Shown: one piece after another, positions 13,833 through 19,262 of the stretch
How positions within the stretch are numbered: position 1 is the first letter of the stretch
Layout of the letters: every line of letters begins with the position of its first letter
NCBI GenBank assembly: GCA_947482805.1
Contig: CANKLK010000026.1
Location: 1 to 19,262 of the forward strand
From: Flavobacteriaceae bacterium
GTDB taxonomy: Bacteria > Bacteroidota > Bacteroidia > Flavobacteriales > Flavobacteriaceae
Reading direction: 5' to 3'
Length of the DNA stretch: 19,262 bases
Notes under the pieces: generated by a model
Told to the model about the DNA's origin: nothing
What the model saw: only the letters and a program-made list of their open reading frames with translations
The model's database searches: none
Translations under genes and position numbers: made by a program

Positions 13833-14852
13833 ATGAAAATAAAATTACTTTTAACATTTCTTATTATCTCTTTTATTAGTTTAGCTCAGAATCAAATAAA
13901 TTCATTTTACGGCACTAATGGTTCTATTGTTTCAGCAGTTGCCAATCCCAATACACTAAATCATGGTGCAGGAGGTGTTAATCAAAACTGGACTTTTAGT
14001 GGTTTTGTACCTCTTGGAAATATAACTTATACTTATGTTGCTCCAACAACTTCGGAATCTTCAACCTATCCTGGCACTACCAATGTCATTGTTTCGACTT
14101 CAACTTTAGCTACCGGAAAAATGTTTACAAAAGCTGCCGGGGCAACTATTTCGATAACCGGTTTAGATTCTGCCGGTTTAAATATTAACTTTAATGGCGG
14201 CACCGGTGGAAGTGGCAATGCAACATTGGGAGCTTTCCCTATGGTTTATCCGTTTACCAATACCGATAATAACGTCAGCGGAAACTACGTTTATGGGACT
14301 AATTCGGGAACATTTTCAGGAACATTAACCACAACAGTTGACGGTTATGGTGTTTTAAATTTACCTGATTATAGTTACTCAGGTAATGTAACCCGATTAA
14401 AAACTGTACTTTCGGTAACCTTATACCTAAGCATTTTTCCCGTGGGAACGGCTTCTCAAACTACTTATGCTTATTATGAACCAACCGACACATCGAACAA
14501 TTTTAAATTTAGAAGTCTTAACACTGTTGTTGTAGCATCTGTAGCGGGAATTAACCAAAATGATACAACATATGAATTAGGGACAATGCCAATTTTGGGA
14601 AATGCTCAAAGTACGCTACAGTCGGTTTGGATTCAAAATCCAGTACAAAACTCGATTAATATCAATTCATCAAACACTATTGACAATGCTACCATTTTTG
14701 TTACGGATATGCTTGGCAAAACGATTTATCAAGCAAAAAACGAATCAATAAACGGCACATTAGAAATTCCGGTTTCACTAACTAAAGGAATATACCTCAT
14801 CACTATCGAAAATGAAAAAGGAAGTGTAACGAAGAAAATTGTTAAAAGTTAA
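13833..14852 (+). CDS. Secreted protein with C-terminal T9SS type A sorting domain
   Basis: A 339-residue exported protein. The signal peptide is residues 1-19 (MKIKLLLTFLIISFISLAQ). The middle is low in charge and rich in Gly, Thr, Asn and Ser (for example NFNGGTGGSGNATLGAFP), with no enzyme motif that I recognise. The last 75 or so residues form the T9SS type A sorting domain: SVWIQNPVQNSINI, ATIFVTDMLGKTIYQ, then LTKGIYLITIENEKGSVTKKIVKS. This domain directs crossing of the outer membrane by the type IX system and attachment at the surface or release. Role unknown. It is a single gene between two terminators. Confidence 0.88.
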   Translation: MKIKLLLTFLIISFISLAQNQINSFYGTNGSIVSAVANPNTLNHGAGGVNQNWTFSGFVPLGNITYTYVAPTTSESSTYPGTTNVIVSTSTLATGKMFTKAAGATISITGLDSAGLNINFNGGTGGSGNATLGAFPMVYPFTNTDNNVSGNYVYGTNSGTFSGTLTTTVDGYGVLNLPDYSYSGNVTRLKTVLSVTLYLSIFPVGTASQTTYAYYEPTDTSNNFKFRSLNTVVVASVAGINQNDTTYELGTMPILGNAQSTLQSVWIQNPVQNSININSSNTIDNATIFVTDMLGKTIYQAKNESINGTLEIPVSLTKGIYLITIENEKGSVTKKIVKS

Positions 14853-14857
14853 TACTT

Positions 14858-14884
14858 AAAAAGCACCGAAATCGGTGCTTTTTT
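14858..14884. terminator. Bidirectional terminator between convergent genes
   Basis: Stem AAAGCACCGA/TCGGTGCTTT (14860-14869, 14872-14881) with A-run before and T-run after, so it can end transcripts from both directions: the sorted protein gene on + and rsmG on -. It overlaps the rsmG stop by two bases. Confidence 0.88.
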
Positions 14885-15512
14885 ATGCTTTATATTTTAG
14901 TGGTAAATGCACGACTTTTTTAGTTTCAAAGAAATCCTCTTTAAAAAAATCGGCTATGTTATATTCGGTTGCTCTTGGGAAATCTTTTAATTCTTCTGTT
15001 AAATCTCCACCCTTTAAATAAAGAATGCCGTTAGTCAAATTGTGTTTGTTTTGCTTTTTGATTTTGTCCTTTATCCAGGAAACAAAATCGGGCATATTGG
15101 TCACAGCTCGACTTACAATAAAATCATAATCACCTTTTACTTCAGAAGCTCTTATTTGTTCCGCTTTTACATTTTTTAATTCTAAAGCTTCCATAACAGC
15201 TTTCACCACATTGATTTTTTTTAGAATAACATCTATCAAATAAAACCGTGTTTCAGGAAACAAAATCGCTAACGGAATTCCAGGAAAACCGCCTCCAGTT
15301 CCTACATCTAAAACATACGATCCTGCTTCAAATGGTTGGATTTTGGCAATAGCTAACGAATGTAATACGTGTTTGGTGTATAATTCATCTATATCTTTTC
15401 TAGAAATCACATTAATTTTAGCATTCCAATCATGGTAAAGAACTTCCAATTTTTTAAACTGTAGTATTTGATTTTCAGTAAGATTAGGAAATTGTTTCAG
15501 AATTTCTTCCAT
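14883..15512 (-). CDS. rsmG: 16S rRNA (guanine(527)-N(7))-methyltransferase
   Basis: 209 residues from the ATG at 15512. The SAM-binding loop DVGTGGGFPGIPLAI starts at residue 69 and is diagnostic of RsmG (GidB), which methylates N7 of G527 in 16S rRNA; loss of it gives low-level streptomycin resistance in other bacteria. Further family features: YHDWNAKINVISRKD (27-41) near the N-terminus, HVLHSLAI before the loop, and DFIVSRAV. The frame extends six codons further to a TTG at 15530, but that would begin inside the probable -7 box, so the ATG is preferred. Convergent with the T9SS cargo gene and divergent from the desaturase. Confidence 0.95.
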   Translation of the reverse strand: MEEILKQFPNLTENQILQFKKLEVLYHDWNAKINVISRKDIDELYTKHVLHSLAIAKIQPFEAGSYVLDVGTGGGFPGIPLAILFPETRFYLIDVILKKINVVKAVMEALELKNVKAEQIRASEVKGDYDFIVSRAVTNMPDFVSWIKDKIKKQNKHNLTNGILYLKGGDLTEELKDFPRATEYNIADFFKEDFFETKKVVHLPLKYKA

Positions 15513-15527
15513 AAAGTGAATTTTTAA

Positions 15528-15535
15528 CAAAAATA
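15528..15535 (-). promoter_or_regulatory. Probable -7 box for rsmG
   Basis: Minus-strand TATTTTTG matches TAnnTTTG, 15 nt before the ATG at 15512, which implies a very short leader. Confidence 0.4.
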
Positions 15536-15589
15536 GTGCTTTTGGTTAATAATTATGAATTGTTTATAATCTTTAAAAATTATAATAAT

Positions 15590-15597
15590 TATATTTG
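15590..15597 (+). promoter_or_regulatory. Probable -7 box for the desaturase gene
   Basis: TATATTTG matches TAnnTTTG, 22 nt before the ATG at 15620. The nearest TTG is 27 nt upstream, longer than usual. Confidence 0.45.
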
Positions 15598-15619
15598 AGC
15601 AAAATTTGAATAAAAAAAC

Positions 15620-16717
15620 ATGGACACCACAACGCCTATTTTTTCTAAAAATGATTCGCTTAAATTCTTTAGAACTCTAAATTCGAGAGTTAATAATTAT
15701 TTCAAAGAAAATAATCTTGAGAGAACCGGAAACTGGAAGTTGCACTTGAAAACTATTATTTTGTTTAGCGTTTTCTTAACGCCTTACTTTTTAATAATTA
15801 CACTAACTTCTATGCCTTTTTGGGTTTTCTTTTTGCTCTCAATCGTTATTGGTTTTGGTATGGCGGGAATAGGAATGAACGTAATGCACGATGGAAATCA
15901 CGGTTCCTATTCTAATAAAAATTGGGTTAATAAATTTATGGGAGGAACTATTTATATTTTGGCTGGTAATGTATACAATTGGCAAGTACAACACAATGTA
16001 TTGCACCATACCTACACCAACATTCATGGGCATGATGAAGATTTAGATGCGGGAAGAATTATACGTTTTACAAAAGATGCAAAATGGTATAGTTTTCACA
16101 AATTTCAGCATTATTATTCTGTTTTTTTATATGGATTACTGACTTTCAATTGGTCATTAACAACCGATTTTAAACAGATGAAAGGTTATTTGAAAAGAAA
16201 ATTATCTTATGGCGAGGTTAAATCTCCTAAAATACTTTGGACAACTTTAGTAATTACAAAAGTTATTTATTTTTCGATTTGGATTGTACTTCCTATGATT
16301 TTAGGAGTATTGTGGTGGAAAGTTTTAATTGGTTTTTTTGTTATGCATTACACAGCAGGATTAATTTTGAGCATCGTTTTTCAATTGGCACATGTTATTG
16401 AAGATGCTTCAAATCCGAAACCTAATGAAGAAGGTGAAATGGAAAATACATGGGCTATTCATCAATTGTTTACAACCGTAAATTTTGCTCCAAAAAATTG
16501 GCTTGTAAACTGGTATACTGGCGGATTAAATCATCAAATTGAACACCATCTTTATCCAAACATCAGCCACATTCATTACGGGAAAATAGCTAAAATTGTC
16601 AAAGAAACAGCTAAAGAATGTAATTTACCCTATCACGAATACCGAACAATGCGAAGTGCCGTTATTGCGCACTTCAAACATTTAAGAGAATTGGGAAGAC
16701 AACCTCAATTAGCTTAA
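15620..16717 (+). CDS. Membrane fatty acid desaturase, acyl-CoA/front-end type
   Basis: A 365-residue integral membrane di-iron enzyme. The three histidine boxes are intact: HDGNH (90-94), HNVLHH (125-130) and HQIEHH (305-310). Hydrophobic stretches lie at about 45-62, 66-86, 205-235 and 236-258. The Gln-type third box (QIEHH) and the overall layout place it with the linoleoyl-CoA/delta-5-delta-6-like desaturases, but there is no N-terminal cytochrome b5 domain, so electrons must come from a separate ferredoxin or similar carrier. It would introduce a double bond into membrane-lipid acyl chains, relevant to membrane fluidity; regiospecificity cannot be read from sequence. The gene is divergent from rsmG and followed by the aminotransferase after 57 bp. 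Confidence 0.92.
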   Translation: MDTTTPIFSKNDSLKFFRTLNSRVNNYFKENNLERTGNWKLHLKTIILFSVFLTPYFLIITLTSMPFWVFFLLSIVIGFGMAGIGMNVMHDGNHGSYSNKNWVNKFMGGTIYILAGNVYNWQVQHNVLHHTYTNIHGHDEDLDAGRIIRFTKDAKWYSFHKFQHYYSVFLYGLLTFNWSLTTDFKQMKGYLKRKLSYGEVKSPKILWTTLVITKVIYFSIWIVLPMILGVLWWKVLIGFFVMHYTAGLILSIVFQLAHVIEDASNPKPNEEGEMENTWAIHQLFTTVNFAPKNWLVNWYTGGLNHQIEHHLYPNISHIHYGKIAKIVKETAKECNLPYHEYRTMRSAVIAHFKHLRELGRQPQLA

Positions 16718-16774
16718 TATTTTCCAATAAACGCCTTTATCGGCTTCGCTTTATTTAACAAAATTAATATTATA

Positions 16775-17959
16775 ATGAGTATTTTATCGGACAGAATTAA
16801 TAATTTATCTACGTCACAAACTCTTGCCATGGCTGCATTAGCAAGAGAATTAAAAGCACAAGGAAAAGACATCATCAGTTTAAGTTTGGGTGAACCCGAT
16901 TTCAATACTCCCGATTTTATCAAAGAAGCTGCTAAAAAAGCTATCGATGAAAATTACAGTACGTATTCGCCTGTTGATGGATATGTTGAATTGAAAGATG
17001 CGATTTGCAGAAAATTCAAACGCGATAATAATTTAGATTACAAACCCGCAAATATCGTAGTCTCTACAGGGGCGAAACAATCATTGTATAATATTGCACA
17101 AGTAATGCTTAATGATGGCGATGAAGTTATTCTTCCTGCACCTTATTGGGTTTCTTATTTTGAAATCATTAAACTTTCTGGCGGTGTTCCTGTTGAAGTT
17201 CCAACTTCAGTAGAAACCGATTTTAAAATGACCGCAGCGCAATTAGAAGCAGCAATTACCCCAAAAACCAAAATGATGTGGTTCAGTTCGCCATGTAATC
17301 CAAGCGGTTCAGTATATAATCGCGAAGAATTAACTGCCATTGGTAAAGTTTTAGATAAATACCCAAACATCTATATCGTTTCTGACGAAATCTACGAACA
17401 CATTAATTTTTCAGAAACGTTTTGTAGTATTGGTTCAATTCCAGGATTGTTTGAAAGAACTATTACCGTGAATGGTGTTGCCAAAGCTTTTGCAATGACT
17501 GGTTGGAGAATTGGATACATCGGCGCACCCGAATTTATTGCCAAAGCTTGTACAAAAATGCAAGGTCAAGTGACTTCCGGAGCAAACTCTATTGCACAAA
17601 GAGCCACGATAACTGCTGTTGATGCTGAACCAAAAGTGTTGAATGAAATGGTGTCGGCTTTTAAAAACCGTAGGAATTTAGTAGTAGAATTAGCCAAAGC
17701 AATTCCTGGTTTAAAAATTAATGTTCCCGATGGCGCTTTCTACCTTTTCCCAGATGTTTCCTCTTTTTTCGGAAAAACATTACGAGGAAAATTAATAAAT
17801 AATGCCGATGATTTATCGATGTATTTATTATCAGAAGCTAATGTAGCGACTGTAACTGGAGATGCTTTTGGAAATCCAAATTGCATCCGAATTTCTTATG
17901 CCACAAGCGAAGAAATACTAACTGAAGCTTTCAAAAGGATCAAGGAAGCCTTAGCTTAA
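16775..17959 (+). CDS. PLP-dependent aminotransferase, aspartate aminotransferase type (class I/II, subgroup I-gamma-like)
   Basis: 394 residues, cytoplasmic. Fold type I aminotransferase motifs in order: SLGEPDFNTP (37-46), STGAKQSLYN (97-106) binding the cofactor phosphate, PCNPSG with Asn175, SDEIYEHI with Asp204, the PLP lysine Lys237 in NGVAKAFAMTGWRIGY, and the substrate carboxylate-binding arginine in CIRISYAT near the end. The closest type is the bacterial I-gamma aspartate/prephenate aminotransferase, which exchanges amino groups between aspartate or related acids and 2-oxoglutarate. Exact substrate range is uncertain, so no symbol is given. The 57-bp gap from the desaturase has no clear promoter or terminator, so the two may share a transcript. 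Confidence 0.92.
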   Translation: MSILSDRINNLSTSQTLAMAALARELKAQGKDIISLSLGEPDFNTPDFIKEAAKKAIDENYSTYSPVDGYVELKDAICRKFKRDNNLDYKPANIVVSTGAKQSLYNIAQVMLNDGDEVILPAPYWVSYFEIIKLSGGVPVEVPTSVETDFKMTAAQLEAAITPKTKMMWFSSPCNPSGSVYNREELTAIGKVLDKYPNIYIVSDEIYEHINFSETFCSIGSIPGLFERTITVNGVAKAFAMTGWRIGYIGAPEFIAKACTKMQGQVTSGANSIAQRATITAVDAEPKVLNEMVSAFKNRRNLVVELAKAIPGLKINVPDGAFYLFPDVSSFFGKTLRGKLINNADDLSMYLLSEANVATVTGDAFGNPNCIRISYATSEEILTEAFKRIKEALA

Positions 17960-17973
17960 CATTTTAAAATATA

Positions 17974-18040
17974 AAACCATTAAGGCATTAAGCTTCATTA
18001 AGTGTAGTAATTCTTAATCTTCTTAAATGCATTAATGGTT
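17974..18040. repeat. Imperfect inverted repeat of ATTAAG-type units before purT
   Basis: ACCATTAAGGCATTAAG at 17976-17992, continued to 18002, is mirrored by the reverse complement of 18014-18040, which begins ACCATTAATGCATTTAAG. The arms are about 27 bp and separated by about 11 bp. The internal 9-11 bp periodicity (ATTAAG units) resembles in design the CACAGATT-unit repeats elsewhere in the window, with different sequence. It may be another small non-coding repeat family; it lies in the purT leader. Confidence 0.6.
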
Positions 18041-18052
18041 TAAAATATACCT

Positions 18053-19216
18053 ATGGCAAAAATAGTATTACTCGGTTCTGGAGAATTAGGAAAAGAATTT
18101 GTTATAGCGGCACAACGAATTGGTCAAACTATAATTGCCGTAGATAGTTATGAAAATGCACCGGCAATGCAAGTAGCTCATGGATTCGAAGTGATTAATA
18201 TGCTTGATGGCGAAGAATTAGACCGAATTGTAGCCAAACACAATCCCGATTTTATAGTTCCCGAAATTGAAGCGATTCGCACAGAACGATTTTATGACTA
18301 TGAAAAACAAGGCATAACTGTTGTTCCGTCTGCAAAAGCGGCAAATTTTACTATGAACAGAAAAGCCATTCGTGATTTGGCATCGAAAGAATTAGGATTA
18401 AAAACAGCCAATTATCGTTATGCAACTTCTGCCGAAGAATTGAGAAAAGGCGTTTCTGAAGTTGGCATTCCCTGTGTAGTAAAACCTTTAATGAGTTCTT
18501 CTGGAAAGGGTCAATCAACTATAAAAACAGAAGAAGATATTGAAAAAGCATGGAATTATGCCGTGGAAGGTTCACGAGGTGATGTAGTGGAAGTGATTGT
18601 GGAAGCTTTTGTTAAATTCAATTCCGAAATTACTTTGTTAACAGTCACTCAAAATAATAATCCAACATTATTCTGCGCACCAATTGGTCACCGACAAGAA
18701 CGTGGCGATTATCAGGAAAGTTGGCAACCAGCAACAATTGCCAATAAAGACTTGGTAGAAGCTCAAGAAATGGCTCAAAAGGTTACCGAAGCACTTGGAG
18801 GTGCCGGACTTTTTGGAGTTGAATTTTTCCTAACTGATGAAGGTGTTTATTTTTCAGAATTATCACCAAGACCACATGATACTGGAATGGTTACATTAGC
18901 TGGAACACAAAACTTTAACGAATTTGAACTGCATTTACGTGCCATTTTGAGTTTGCCAATATTTGAAATTACTTTAGAAAAAGCTGGTGCAAGCGCTGTT
19001 ATTTTAGCATCTGAAAACTCAGATAATCCAAAATATTCAGGAATTTCATCTTTAGCTGCACTTCCTAAATCAGATTTTCGTATTTTTGGGAAACCATCTT
19101 CAAGACCATTTCGAAGAATGGGTGTCGTATTAACCCATGACTCTCTCGAAATCCCAATAGAAGAAGTAGTAATAAAAGCTAAAAGAGCTGCTAGTTTAGT
19201 AACTGTAAACCCTTAA
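18053..19216 (+). CDS. purT: Formate-dependent phosphoribosylglycinamide formyltransferase (GAR transformylase 2)
   Basis: A 387-residue ATP-grasp enzyme making formyl-GAR from GAR, formate and ATP in purine synthesis, an alternative to folate-dependent PurN. The N-terminal preATP-grasp domain opens with [10 protein letters not shown] (5-14) and includes [10 protein letters not shown], typical of PurT for GAR binding. The ATP-grasp part shows [14 protein letters not shown], the phosphate-binding glycine loop, and [29 protein letters not shown], containing the magnesium-binding acidic residues and the PRPHDTG segment. Length is close to the roughly 390 residues of enterobacterial PurT. ATG 18053 begins directly at the expected first strand. 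No other purine gene lies nearby. Confidence 0.95.
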   Translation: MAKIVLLGSGELGKEFVIAAQRIGQTIIAVDSYENAPAMQVAHGFEVINMLDGEELDRIVAKHNPDFIVPEIEAIRTERFYDYEKQGITVVPSAKAANFTMNRKAIRDLASKELGLKTANYRYATSAEELRKGVSEVGIPCVVKPLMSSSGKGQSTIKTEEDIEKAWNYAVEGSRGDVVEVIVEAFVKFNSEITLLTVTQNNNPTLFCAPIGHRQERGDYQESWQPATIANKDLVEAQEMAQKVTEALGGAGLFGVEFFLTDEGVYFSELSPRPHDTGMVTLAGTQNFNEFELHLRAILSLPIFEITLEKAGASAVILASENSDNPKYSGISSLAALPKSDFRIFGKPSSRPFRRMGVVLTHDSLEIPIEEVVIKAKRAASLVTVNP

Positions 19217-19220
19217 TATA

Positions 19221-19262
19221 ATGAAAAATATTTTTTTAACTTTATTTCTTTTTATTTGCATT
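19221..19262 (+). CDS. Start of a probable exported protein, truncated by the window end
   Basis: ATG four bases after the purT stop, with 14 codons visible: MKNIFLTLFLFICI, a lysine followed by a hydrophobic run as in a signal peptide. Close spacing suggests translational coupling or co-transcription with purT. Nothing can be said of function. Confidence 0.55.
   Translation, partial: MKNIFLTLFLFICI

Noticed and set aside
15513..15530. TTG start of rsmG, six codons upstream
   Set aside because: It overlaps the probable -7 box, and the ATG at 15512 gives the usual RsmG N-terminus.
16718..16774. Attenuator or riboswitch between desaturase and aminotransferase genes
   Set aside because: The short self-complementary stretch around 16727-16755 is weak and AT-rich, with no U-run terminator and no recognisable aptamer.

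Overview
The window reads as chromosome of a low-GC member of the Bacteroidota, most likely Flavobacterium or a close Flavobacteriaceae relative. The reasons are: many upstream regions carry the Bacteroidota -7 box TAnnTTTG instead of a TATAAT box; there are no strong Shine-Dalgarno sequences; a type IX secretion (T9SS) Plug-like protein and a T9SS C-terminal sorting domain are present; and several intergenic elements resemble small repeats I associate with Flavobacteriaceae genomes.

Layout. 1-1391: 3' end of a peptidase E gene, two small intergenic repeats, tRNA-Gly(UCC) with its own promoter and terminator on the minus strand, and a secreted L,D-transpeptidase-like protein on the minus strand. 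1582-5846: a large CBM9/DUF5916 outer-membrane-type protein, a hairpin repeat without a gene, and gpmI (glycolysis). 5847-8145: an accessory island of three unrelated small genes: a weakly TerB-like 141-aa protein, a DUF7477-like repeat protein and a 105-aa tandem-repeat protein. Two long imperfect palindromes ending in CGTT(G)TATG or CGTTATGG lie just after the first two genes and look like integron attC sites; no integrase is in the window. 8146-11980: map (methionine aminopeptidase), a 443-bp element carrying a GxxExxY nuclease-fold gene between 30-bp inverted repeats, a SAM methyltransferase with an 80-bp in-frame repeat inside it, the T9SS Plug-like gene and apaG. 12102-14852: pruA (proline catabolism) with a clear terminator, and a T9SS-sorted secreted protein. 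14883-19262: rsmG on the minus strand, then a fatty acid desaturase, an aspartate-type aminotransferase, purT, and the first 14 codons of a probable exported protein.

Most genes are housekeeping genes in short or single-gene transcription units. The accessory signal is concentrated at 5847-9710. Two different processes seem to act there: accumulation of cassette-like genes between gpmI and map, and insertion of small inverted-repeat elements into gene ends and even into a coding sequence. The GxxExxY element is the most striking: its left inverted repeat supplies the last codons and stop of map, and its right inverted repeat supplies the only usable start codon (GTG) of the following methyltransferase. 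The claims about attC identity and element mobility are inferences from sequence structure and would need genome-wide comparison.
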